NCBI RefSeq assembly: GCF_902459465.1
Contig: NC_047068.1
Location: 12,361,195 to 12,425,194, forward strand
Source of the DNA: Asterias rubens
Taxonomy: Eukaryota; Echinodermata; Asteroidea; Forcipulatida; Asteriidae
DNA length: 64,000 nt
Direction of reading: 5' to 3'
A program made the translations under genes and the position numbers. The notes below the pieces were generated by a model. It saw nothing but the letters and a program-made list of their open reading frames with translations. It was not told the DNA's origin and searched no databases. Shown here piece by piece: positions 25,676-37,200 of this stretch; within the stretch, counting starts at the first letter, position 1, and every line of letters begins with the position of its first letter.

Positions 25676-25740
25676 AATTGGAACGAACCTCATACAGTTC
25701 CAAAGTGCCAATTTGTCTTCTATTCCATATTAAATTATTG

Positions 25741-25872
25741 GGAAAAGTTTCCGTATGGCGCCACCACTTTTTCATCCGATATGAAATAGTATAGTATCTT
25801 ATTTACCTCAATGATAAATCCCTTTTTGTAAAAATGAGTGAAAAAGTGGTGTCGCCATACGGAAAGTTATCC
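25741..25872. mobile_element. Palindromic 132-bp MITE (GGCGCC family), copy 1
   Basis: Foldback element with ends GGAAAAGTTTCCGTATGGCG and its near complement; arms carry TGGCGCCACCACTTTTTC. Perfect 8-bp target duplication AATTATTG at 25733-25740 and 25873-25880. Confidence 0.9.
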
Positions 25873-25901
25873 AATTATTGTTACAAATCATTAAAAAATA
25901 A

Positions 25902-26034
25902 GGAAAAGTTTCTGTATGGCGCCACCACTTTTTCATTCGAAATGAAATAATTATAGTATCTAATTTACCTGATTGATATATCCCTTTTTGTAAAAATGAG
26001 TGTAAAAGTGGTGGCGCCATACGGAAAGTTATCC
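25902..26034. mobile_element. Palindromic 133-bp MITE (GGCGCC family), copy 2
   Basis: Same family, only 29 bp after copy 1, with its own perfect 8-bp duplication AAAAATAA (25894-25901, 26035-26042). Confidence 0.9.
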
Positions 26035-26399
26035 AAAAATAACCTTTAAATTACAACTTGCCCAACTTCTGTGCTGTGTGGCAAGCTGAATCCCTCAGCA
26101 TGTTTTGTCAAACATATTGGGGGGGGGGGGGACAATATGATGGGGAACTACTCTGCTGCCCTAGCCTTATGTTTGTGATGAGCAAGGGGAGATTTGAGTT
26201 ACCTCAATGGGGCTACACACAAATCGTGCACAACAAATTTCCTCTCCTTCAGTCAAAATTTAGCGGCCGTTTTGTTACCAACCACTGAGAATCATCAAAA
26301 TGTCATCAATTCTGAAATCCAATTCAAATTTTCCTCAACTCAAACTGTCACAGCAATAAATTCATCAACTCACCGATTTTTATAGCATCTTCACATTAC

Positions 26400-26830
26400 A
26401 ATCCCTGCTCAAAATGTGCGCTAACCAGCAGCCAAGCTTGTCCGGACTTGCAACCGCAGCAGCAGCTAGGTCGGCGAACGACATGAACGAGGGGACGGAC
26501 GAAGTAATTTTAGTGCTCAATCAATCTTTCGTGAAAAAAAAAATAAAGTGTCAAAAAGCATGTATGATAACGCCCTCAACGACAGTCAACAAGAATTTTT
26601 ATTTTTTTCCGAAGCTGGTACCCAGGAACACGTGTGGTTTTGTTGTTTGGTATGTTTACCAATGAATTTGGCATCTGTTTTGGTGTTGTCCCGGAAGTAA
26701 TGGGTTGATGTGTGGTTGAAAGCGTCGTCTGCTTCGGTTTTATTTTAGAAGGCGGAACATAGCGAAAAGGCTGCAGAAAGATCGTGTAAGATTGCAAAAC
26801 AGAACTGGGTCTTGTTCTCCTGTTCGTGGT
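26400..26830. promoter_or_regulatory. GC-richer region upstream of MPG, possible promoter/5' exon
   Basis: This stretch has more CpG and higher GC than its surroundings (for example CCGGACTTGCAACCGCAGCA near 26441) and lies 0.8-1.3 kb before the MPG start. Short frames exist on both strands (plus from 26414, minus from about 26483) but neither resembles a known protein. It could hold the MPG transcription start or a non-coding first exon. This is position-based inference only. Confidence 0.25.
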
Positions 26831-27669
26831 ACCGTATTGAAAAAGCAGCAGTACTGTAAAATCTGCACTTACTTTGTCAAATTTTGTTAACTTCTTGAGT
26901 GAAACAATTCTCAGTAATGTATAATTTAATTAATGTAAGTTAAAGTTGTAAACTCATTGTAAGTAACAAATAATGACTGATTTATAATTCTAGATGATGT
27001 ATTGTCTTAGTTCCTACTGTTTAAATGTTTGTCAGTGTTGTGTTTTGTTTATTGAAGTGTCTTCTGTCCGTAGGTACGGGAACAAAAGTAAAGTTGCTTC
27101 ACCCGGGCCATGTTCTGTTTTTGTGATTATTTGTCCCGCCTTTGTGTACATTTCTCATAACCTAAATAAATACGTTATCTATCGATCTATCATTGGCAAA
27201 GTATCCATCAGGAAACATCATGTCAACTTTGTTGGTTAGTTGTGCGCGTTGAAAAAGTTTGTTTTTGTTGAGCTGCAGAATTGAAGGCCTGATCGACTCT
27301 GGTGGTGTTAATTGCACTTGCAGGGGATTTGGGTTTTGTTTTGATTGTAGAAAATGACTGTTTTTTCTTATTTTCTTTTCTACCAAATACTTGTATACCT
27401 CTGCATACTATTACTATTAGCAACAAACAAGTGTGGGTAGAAGCCGGAATTTCCTTGGGCCACCAAGTCCTTGAATGGTCGCTAAGCTCATTGACCAATG
27501 ATTTTTTAAATTATCTCACACACAACATGTTTTAGGAAGACTGCCAAAAAAAGTCCCCCTCCAGTAAATTTGTTTTTGTCAACCCTAAATGTACGCTTAC
27601 AGTTTTCTTTCATTTCATCTAAAGGGGACAAATCTGCCGGAACTGGGACTTTTAATTTTGTGCAATTGG

Positions 27670-29490
27670 ATGATGGCCCCTCCTCCTAAAAGTCGCAAAA
27701 GAAAATCCGCTGACAATATCGGAGACAAAGCAGCAAGCACAAGCAGCAATGTGGTCAAGAGCCCATACTTCTCAACTACAAAAGCTGATTCTAGTACCAC
27801 GGAAACTGGTGAGACACTGGATGAAATCGTACTTGTTACTTGACTCAAAGAACGAACAAACAAACAAGCAACCAAACAAACAAACTGAAACAATAGTGAC
27901 GAGCCTAGGGTAAATAGAACACTGGTGCTAAGGTTCTATGGAACACTGGTGGTAATTAGGGCCTAACACCATGCAGGGCCTGAGACAAACAGAGCACTGG
28001 TTTATAGGACCATGGAACACCGGGACCTAAAAGCCTGCAGAACACTGGTATGTAGGGCCTATGGAACACAGATGCTTATAGGGCCTTATAATAATAATAA
28101 ACTAAACTTATCCTGTGGAACACTGGCACCTAGGGTCTATGGAACACTAGGTTCTAAGGCCTAAGGAACACTGGAGTATAAGGCCTACCTTGGCAATTTT
28201 TCAACAGTGTATCCTGAGCAATGAACTGTTTTTTTCAAATACAAAATCAATAGCTAGGCAGAGGATTATATTTTAGACTCCTTTTGATGCATTGTAATAA
28301 ATCAAATAAAAAACCTTAAGATTAAAATTGTAGTGTTTTTCTCACAACTACAATTTATGTAATTGTTTCTTATTCAGGGGGTAGCAAGAGACTATCGGCA
28401 TCATTCTTTGACCAGCCGTGTGAAGCCTTGGCTAAGGCACTCTTGGGTCAGAGGTTAATACGCAAGGTTAACGATGATGAGCATATCGCTGGTGACATCG
28501 TCGAGACAGAAGCGTATCTAGGGAAGGAGGATTCAGCTTGCCACAGTTATGAAGGGCGGAGAACCAACCGTAACAAAGCCATGTACATGAAGCCAGGTGT
28601 ATGTTACGTCTACCTCATCTATGGAATGTACGACTGTTTGAATATTTCGAGCAGGGGTGAGTCATAAGGGATTTCCAGTGATTAAAAATCTCATCTCAGG
28701 CGTGATAATTGGTCCTTGGCAAAAAAAGTAGGAACATTAATTTTATAAAGTACAAGGGCTGCCCTACATGTACACATGGTATGTGCTTTAACAGACTTTT
28801 CAATCTATTTAATCACAGTTTTTCTGAATTTTGCAAGGGCAAAAACATCGGAAATCAAACTAACCCTAATTTATTTGAAACAATCAACTATATGGGTTAC
28901 GTTTGGTGGCACAACAGTGTACTGTGTTAAGCGAATTCACCATCTGATATCATATGGCATACAGTGGATGATAAGTTGTCAGTCAGTAGAAGGGTTGACT
29001 GTGTACTGTTTATCATTCAAACCCACAGTAGATAATCTTAAATGGTCAGATAGTAGCAGGGTTTAACTACAAGTGATGTACAATATATACCTAAGTTTTT
29101 ACACTATTTTGTCGCTAAGGTGATGGGCAAGCAGTTCTCATCCGAGCCTTGGAGCCCAAGGAAGGCATCCCAACGATGCAAAGACACCGAAGCAGACGGC
29201 GCAAGACACCCGCCAAGGAACTCAAGATGAAAGATCTCTGTAACGGTCCGGGGAAACTCACTGAAGCCCTGTGCATCAAAACCTCTGAGATGAACCAGGC
29301 AAACCTGGCGGCAGATTCCTCCATTTGGATGGAGAGGGGGGATCTTGAGGTTAAGGAGGCGGACATCGTGGGGTGTCCTAGGGTCGGGATTGACTACGCG
29401 ACTAAAGAATGGGTCAAGAAACCCTTGAGGTTTTACATCAGAGGAAACGGATGTGTTAGTAAGAGAGATAAGGAAGCTGAACAATCTTGA
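27670..29490 (+). CDS. MPG: DNA-3-methyladenine glycosylase (alkyladenine DNA glycosylase, MPG/AAG)
   Basis: Exons 27670-27808, 28378-28656 and 29120-29490 join in frame through GT/AG introns into 262 aa (human is about 298). The enzyme removes alkylated and deaminated purines in nuclear base-excision repair. Seen: a basic N-terminus with a KSRKRK nuclear-signal-like patch; FFDQP at 56-60; the catalytic block VETEAY at 88-93, where E91 and Y93 match human E125 and Y127; H102 matches H136; YGMY at 128-131; N135 and R148 match human N169 and R182; C-terminal KPLRFYIRG. These residues are all kept, so the protein should be active. Start: two adjacent ATGs (27670, 27673); the first was chosen, but an upstream non-coding or extra N-terminal exon is possible. 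Intron 1 carries a degenerate tandem repeat. The gene is tail-to-tail with NPRL3. Identity is very likely; the exact start is less sure. Confidence 0.93.
27905..28185. repeat. Degenerate minisatellite in MPG intron 1
   Basis: The phrase GGAACACTGG recurs roughly every 35-45 bp with GGGCCTATGG-like spacers, about eight times, interrupted once by an ATAATAATAA run. Confidence 0.85.
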
Positions 29491-30487
29491 AGACTATCAT
29501 ATATGTATTCAAAATGAATCAATGTATATTTGGTTCAGTTAAACAGTTCAAAGTTTAAAAACATTTGTATATCTACCAGCTGCACAAAAACAACTCTGTA
29601 ATGTTTTCAAAAATCTGTGTTCCTTGAGTTTACTTATGAGAATTTTAATAGCCGCGCGTATTCAAATATTTTTTACAACCTTTGTTGCCACTTAAATTTT
29701 ATATTGTGAAGAAACTAAATCATACACTTCAACAAACAAAAATGTAATAAAAATGACCGAAAAGTAATCATAATTCAAATTCATTCATAGTCAAATAGAT
29801 TGATATTTTTATTTACAGAAAATATACAATATAATATAAGCAATAATTATTAGAAAATATAAGATGAACATAAACCACTTGGGCAAATTGATTCCATCAG
29901 TGCACACTTCCTGCAAATGCCAATGTAAAACGAATTTTGACGTCACAGGTGTTTTTTTTTTGCAGTGAATGTTTTGGAGGAGTTGAGCACAAGTCAACTG
30001 AAGCAAACTATATGTTGTGAATTTGCTACGTCAAAATTTGTAAAGCATTCGCAGGAAGTATGACCTGGGCTTTACTGTACTACCTTACAAGAATATGTTC
30101 GTGTACATGTATAATACTTGATGGCCTGTGTGTGCAGTTTTAATTAAACCATGAAATCTTTGTCTGTGATTTGGTTGTTCAAATTAACATCACTTAGTTT
30201 TTTTATTGCCAAACCATTGAGTCGAAGCCCCTTACACACAAGTTTATTTTTGACAGTCGGCCTTGAACTAACTTCCATTGAAGTGACAAAATTTGAGCTT
30301 CACCACCTGCCCTGCTTGCTGTGACATCTTCTGTTTGAAAACCAGTTTGTGTCAGCTAAAACAAGCTGTAAAAATTAAGCAATGATGAAGCAAAATGAGC
30401 AACAAACCTTTATTGAAAAATCTCTGGGAAGCATTTGGAGGGGCACCAAGGCTAAGACAAGGGAAACAGAGGCCATGGCCTCCGTGT
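29491..30487. other. Space between the MPG and NPRL3 3' ends
   Basis: AT-rich MPG 3' flank with a candidate polyadenylation site at 29746, then unique non-coding sequence. A short inverted piece of the GGAGGCGATTGCC repeat family lies near 30415-30485. Confidence 0.5.
29746..29751 (+). terminator. MPG polyadenylation signal candidate
   Basis: AATAAA 256 bases after the MPG stop codon, in AT-rich 3' sequence. Confidence 0.5.
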
Positions 30488-30693
30488 AATAGACCGATCC
30501 AGTAGGCTCCGCCTACGACGCACGTGTGAGCAAGAACACATGGGGCTCTCCATGCCTTTCTGCACGACTCTGCCGCGCGCGCCAAGATACGCGCACGCAT
30601 GTCGGACCTTAGTGTCGGACCTTAGTGTCGGACCTTTGTTGCATTGTGATTGGCCAATATGTAATGGGGCGGAGCTTAATGGATCGGTCTATT
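30488..30693. mobile_element. MITE with AATAGACCGATCCA ends
   Basis: Inverted ends AATAGACCGATCC and GGATCGGTCTATT, with GGCTCCGCC / GGGCGGAGC just inside. It carries a 13-bp triplet repeat (TGTCGGACCTTAG) at about 30600-30637. Confidence 0.8.
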
Positions 30694-30837
30694 CCAGGCC
30701 TGAAGGTATCCCAGGTAAAGTTCTCATAGCACTTAGCAGACGAGTTGTGAATAATATTGTCAGTTTGTATTGTAGCATTGAAATGTTCAGAATTTTGCTT
30801 TTGAAAATTAATATCAATGCATTGGTAACTCATGCTT

Positions 30838-31110
30838 GGTCATGCAGTCTGGCAGGGTGGTCTTGCAGCAGCAGTGCTTGATGGAACCCCACTTGGACAC
30901 CATCGTGCAGTTGGAAGACCAAAACCCCGCTGGATCGATGGACTCACCAGATGGTGTGGCCTCAGCGTAGCTGAACTAACTGCGGCTGCCCTACAGCGAC
31001 ACAAAATCACCACTGCTCCAGCCACACAACCAGGAGAAGTGGACGGTTGTTGCGTCAACGAGCAGCAGCCTACGATGATTGATGATGGTAACTCATCTCT
31101 AGATAAACCA
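30838..31110 (+). pseudogene. Retroelement ORF remnant (GRPKPRWIDG block)
   Basis: The frame contains HRAVGRPKPRWIDGLTRW, a block common at the C-terminus of non-LTR retroelement ORF2 proteins. It is followed by a low-complexity tail to a TAG at 31111-31113. There is no catalytic reverse-transcriptase domain and no clear start, so this is a stub. The minus-strand frame over the same region has no recognisable motif. Confidence 0.55.
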
Positions 31111-31240
31111 TAGCATTTTATGAAATCCAGCCCAATCTGTTCTTCTTTCCATGGTATGTCAACTAGAACTTCCATTGTCACTCTTGCATACAGGGTACCT
31201 GACATAGAATTGACCCATAGGTCTTGTCATCTCACTGTTG

Positions 31241-34200
31241 TCATAAGAACTGTTTATACGCAACTGTAGCAGCATCTTGATGTGTACAAATGACCAACAC
31301 TTGCTTGAACTTCTCAAGGAGCATGTAGACCTGAGAACGATTGACATTCTCATAGTACATGATTTCCTCAAGATGATGTCGACCGCGGAAATACTGGCAA
31401 AGTCTGCAAGAAAAAATATCAAAGTAATTAAGAAATTCCAAGCATAAAGTTATGGAGTGCACAGATTTGTCAACTAAAGGCCCGGTCCCACTGCAGCGAT
31501 AACTAAAACGATAACGATCACGACGCAAAGAAAACACGATCTATTGGTCGAATTGCTCCACGCAGAATATGCACACGCTCATTCAACCAATGGAATGCGT
31601 TCTCTTTGCGTCGTTATCGTTATCGTTATCGCTGCAGTGGGACCGGGCCTTAAGGCTCAATTACATAGAGCTGCTTCAGCAATGTAGGTATGCACACGCT
31701 TACTAGAATAGGGTTACCAGCCAAATTTTTATTGCAATTGCCAACATATGCATAAAGTAATAAATCAAGGAAAATTTGGGCTTACATGGTCATCGAAGTT
31801 GCAAACAAAACAATGAAGAAAAAAATACCCTTGTTGCATAGAATTGTGTGCTTTCAGATACCAGAGAAAGGCTTCATGCCTGAAGCCTATTAACATGTAG
31901 CCCTAGATGGGGATGATCATTAAGCCTGGGCGACTAGTGAGATTTACTACTCAACTAGTCGCGCCTCAAATAGTCTGACTTCGACACTATAGTCACAACT
32001 ATATACATGCGTATATTAAAATTTATGCTGAACAGATTGAAGGATTGTATCACTGATTGTGTTTCGTAAGTTAATTATGCTGTTGTGAATAGTTGTGAGT
32101 GACACAATTGGTTCACCAAGCAGGAAGTTGCAACCATTAATTTTTTGTAATAGTTGTGGCAGCTTGATTAACTGAGTAGTTGAGAGACGGTAGTGGCGAC
32201 TCAACTAAGCAATCAAATTAATTAACGATCATCATGCTCGGTACCTCACCTTGCAAACAGTTTAAGATCCTCTGGGTTCCTAGCAGCAGGCACATTCATG
32301 ACGCAGTGTCGCTCCGTCTCATTCAGATTCTCCTTCAGCATGTCCATGACTTTCTGTCTGCTGTGACTGTGTCCCTCGTTGTCAAGAGACAGGGTAGAGT
32401 AGGAATCTAGACTGGTGCTCAGCTCGTCGGAGTCCACTAGAGTAAATAGTAGATGAAAAGAAATTACTTATTATCGTATATCAAAAAATTTGGTAAAGCA
32501 AAGAAGTTTGCTAAGCAGTATTTTTCTGCTTGACAGCCTTATGATATTGGACTAAACGACATAAAGCTTCTTAAGCAGAAAATTTTGCTGAACTATTTTC
32601 GAAAATTTGCTGGATACCAGTTACATTATGGAACAAAAGACATCACATTTTGGCAGGTAACCTTATTCTTATAAAAAATTATTATCATTTTGTTTGTTAG
32701 TAATTACCGTTTATGAGCAATATAGAGGATGCCCTATTCCACTGACATCATGGTTTATTGTTACATTGGCCAGGGCCCAATTTCATTGATCTGCTTAAAG
32801 CACAAAAATAGCTAAGCAAAACAAAATTATGCTTAACAGAATATGGTTTCCAGCCACATTACTACATGTAATTCAATATATAAAATCTGTGACTGCTATC
32901 CTGCCTTATTTTGACTAAAAAAACAATTTCAAACAGCGCCTCTATAAATTTGGGGCCAGACCACTGCACAAGGTAGGGAAACTTACTGGACATATTTAAC
33001 ACCCCTGTGGCACTGAGCTTATCCAGTGAGGCTGCAGACATTGGTGACGAACCTGACGCCTTGTTTGGCTGATCGAGAAGCTTGACTGGTTGGTCAGTCG
33101 GAATCATGAGGAAGACATACGTGTGGAGCTGAAATCAAGACGGTAAGTGCGTGGAAGGAGGACATAACAAATTACAAGAGAGGCATAAGCAATTGAATTA
33201 GTATATAAGAATGGGTTTTGAGATAACTGAGTGTGAAAGAAAAGATGACGCTGTCCTCCTTCTAAGGTTCAAAGGAAGAAAGTCCTAATATCAACGCATG
33301 TGAGGTGCACTTTGATTAGCTGCATTTTCATTGTGGGGTGCAGACCGTATTGAACATACCATGTATCAGGCGCACAATGTACACAGTAATGGAGACCTTC
33401 AGCTTGTTTTATGCTAATCTGAACTTACTTTTTCTTTTTTCCCCGAGTACCATTATTTAAAGGAAACGTTGCCTTGGATCGGTCGAGTTGGTCTTTGAAA
33501 GGCGTTTGTAACCGTTTGTTATCAAATGCATATGGGTAGAAAGATGTTGTAAAAGTAGAATACAATGATCTACACAAATTTTTGACTCCCATAAATGGCC
33601 GACCGTGTTAGTTCGCAAAGTAAAAGGAAAACCACGCAATTTCAAGTCAAATTCGTGTGGATCATTATATCCTACTTTTAAATTATCTATCTAACCATTT
33701 GCATTTTATAACAACCTGATTTCAAACCCTTTTCAACGACCAACTCGTCCGATCCAAGGCAACGTGTTCCTTTAAAAGGATTTTACAAAGGGTTTTAGGT
33801 ACAGAAGTTTTTTTGTTGGTAACAGAGCTTTGGGATCACATCGATCAGATATCAGACCTAGCATCTTGAACACAGAAACAATAATTTCAAGATGGCTGAC
33901 CTGTATTAAGAGCCTCTTCTGTAGCAGCCACATTAGAATCTTCACCTTCTCTGCCTCGTTCTATCAAAGTGAAAAGAATCAATCATCAAACGAAAAACAT
34001 CTTCAAGGAGCACTATGCTTTTCGATAGGGCGCTTTGAGCTATAAAAACCTTTTGTTATAATAGTAATATACAACATTTATATAGCATATCATACATAGT
34101 GTTTCTAAGCGCTTAACAATAAAACAATTGGAATAAACAGAATAAAGAGCAATTCCCTGAAGCAAAATTTTGAGAGGTAATTACAAAAAGTCCTTTTTAC

Positions 34201-37200
34201 AAGACCACACCAATTCCAAGGAAATAAAGTTGCTCTCCAACGACCCATCCCCAACCCTAACTGGAACCCAGAGCCACTCAGTCACCTGTTTTTCTCCGAT
34301 GTTGACAACGTCGCTGAAAAGATTCGGCTGGGAAAATGCAGAGAGTGCCTCCGTTAAATTCCCACCGCCAGTCAACTCGTGGAACTCCTCGTGGTAGGGT
34401 GAAGTTCTGTTAAAGGGAAGGTAAAAATTTGGTAATCAATGACATTAAGGGCAACAAAAACTTACTTTGTCAGAAGTACAGCAGATTTTAGTTGTATAAA
34501 GCATTTTGAGAATCATTTCACTTCGAAGTAAGGTGGTTGTGGAAAAAAGATATCAGTCCAATTTTTTTTGGTTCAATGGTACAAAATTTCCAAATTTTCT
34601 TTCAGTGGAGATGAATTTAATAGATGATTGACTTTAGATATGAAATAAGAACAAATCTAGTATTGGCGATTGGGTAAATCAAATTTGTAATCTGTTTATT
34701 TTGTTGTTGATACCCTCGGGCAAAATGAGTTTCAAACAGTTAAGACCTCTTAACTGTTTGAAACTCATTTTGCCGTTTGTTTGTCTTTTTATGTTTGTTT
34801 ATGCATATTGAACAAAAACAATAGTCAATAGAAACAACAAATTAACTCTTACACTGATGTGGGAGCTCTTGGTGATAGAATGTACACATTGCTGCCGCAG
34901 ATGGGGTAAAATATGGTGGCTTTACCCCAGTAAACCAGATGACCTACGATCTGAAACACCTTGGGGAAATAAGAAAAACAAATTTGTAAAATGTAATTCT
35001 AAAGTCCAGCTAAACAAGGAATGATATTTGCTTCATTGTAAATAGAAGGAACATTTGATACATCCTGCCTCAATATAAATCAGAGCCAAACATTTATTGT
35101 TATCGCTGGTTAGATTTGTTTAAACAAAAAAAAGGCTGAAAATAGCTTCCTTTTTTGTTCAAAATCTGCAAATGAATTCTTCCATCAAATGTAACAACAC
35201 ATTCCAAAATGGTAAAACCAAAATTAATATCATGCCTGTTTTATTCTGCACCTTTTCTCACCTAATTTATTCCAATACTGGCAAATATAAACAAATGTAA
35301 CATAACATGTGACAAATTTAACATACTTAAACTGTTAACAAAAAGTAACTATTAATAAATAGTAAACTTGCGGGTACAACCGTGTATGTATCTCTTTTGA
35401 GGGAGTGTTGGCTCAGAAAAGAGCCAGTGTGGTCTCGATGTTTCAAACAGCATTTATACTCTTATAGATACTTCTTATTCTTCACACCATGCTAAGCTCC
35501 AAACACCATTTAGACTGTTAACATTATTACTAATATGCTGGGGGAACAAAAATGAAGCATAGTGTTTTTTGACCTATCGGACAAAATAAAAAAAGAAATA
35601 AAATAAAAATGTTTTTAAATTCTTTGTACCTGAGAGAGAGCAAGATCTGTGTCTTGGCTGAGTTGCTGAAGGCTCTTGAGGGGGGAAGACATCGTTATGG
35701 CACGGCGAATCGATGGGGAGCAGTCCCTAGGCAAGGAGGCGAGGAGTTCTTTGTCATCTTCAAGGAGGAGGATGGCGTGGTAGGGTCGGATCGCAAGGAG
35801 GCTCTGCTCAATGATCTTTGGCTGCTCAAGAATGAACGACAATTCAATTCATAGATGTTTGGCATTTTGGATAATTCCACTCCAATTTAAAGGGATTGCA
35901 TAACAGCATCCTTATTTCTTGTTTAGGTGGGTTCAAGTCCCCGTCTTGACACTTGGGTCCTTAACCAAGGCATATAATCATTATGCTTCGTCCTTCAGAT
36001 GGGATGTTAAGCTGGAGGTCCCTCGTAATGTGTAATGCAAATAAAAGAACACAGTGCACTTATCATAAAGAGAGGGGGTTCACTTAGAATTTGCTGGTAG
36101 GGGCTGCTAAATGCACTGCTGCACCTTAGTGCACCGTAGGGCTACATAAATGAGTCTCATAATTCACGAACTTTAAAACCTGTCTTAAAAAGAGTCTATC
36201 TTTGTTCAAGCGCCGTAAGCACCTGTATAAAGCCTAGTTTATACTTCCTGCGGTTGCAAATTTTGAGGTCACATATTCGCTTGACTCAGTGCTTGACTTC
36301 TGCGAATCATTGCAGCGAAAACAGAGCTGTGACGTCAAAACTCGCTTCTCATTCGCAGAAAGTATGAACCAGGCTTTAGACTCCAATAGTGTTTTTATTA
36401 TCATTCTTACCTCAATGGTAAACATTTGATCCACATTGTGTACTTTGTGCGGGAGACAAAAACTGACTTCAATCCAGTGGTTGATAAAGACATGACATAC
36501 TCCTTTTTCGCATAACCTTCCGATGAAAAAATAAACTTGTAACATTTATAGAACGGTCAAGGTTCGTCCTGTACATGGGGGAAGTTTTTCAAATCTTTTC
36601 ATTTCTGTGCAGTTGGGGTTGTTGTATTGGTTTCTTGCCTCACCTTCTACCTCTAGGACCCCGGTTCAAATCCCGCCAAGCCACTATGTGGATTGGGTTT
36701 TCAGTCACTAACAGACTGCGATGAAAGTGGTTTCTTTCCCCATTTTCTACCTCTAGGCGACCCAGCCAAATCCCGCTGAGGATTGGGTTTTTTGAGAACC
36801 CTACTTGACTACGTAGGGTTCTCCTGGAATAACTCTCTGGGGTTTTCCTACTCCAACATGCTCAAACTAAAACTTCCTTCCTTTTCTTCTCTCTGCTTAT
36901 TCTTTCCAGCAGCACCCTCAGTGTGAGACAAATTATTTTTACAAACTTGCTGTACAGTGTTTTTGCACTGTTGCAACATTATTCCACTTACCCCATGAAA
37001 ACTTCTCTGAGATCTGTACAAAGCTTGCTCTTCATCAGCATAATGTAGAATGGAGATTCTTCAGCATCTTGGGACAACATGAAAAAAACAACATGTTGTC
37101 ATGTTCCCTGACTATAAAAGCACACATGTGTACACTTATGCTAGTTATCCCAAGGAATTTTGATCAAGTTCCATGCTTTTCCTCATTGAACCCAAGTCTC

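Noticed and set aside
26414..26665. 83-residue plus-strand frame upstream of MPG
   Set aside because: Ala-rich start looks inviting but the remainder is not protein-like, there is no splice partner, and the minus frame is equally open.
29104..29484. 126-residue open frame on the minus strand
   Set aside because: Shadow of MPG exon 3 on the plus strand, which carries the conserved glycosylase sequence.
30840..31205. 121-residue minus-strand frame
   Set aside because: Opposite strand of the retroelement remnant at 30838-31110; no recognisable motif.
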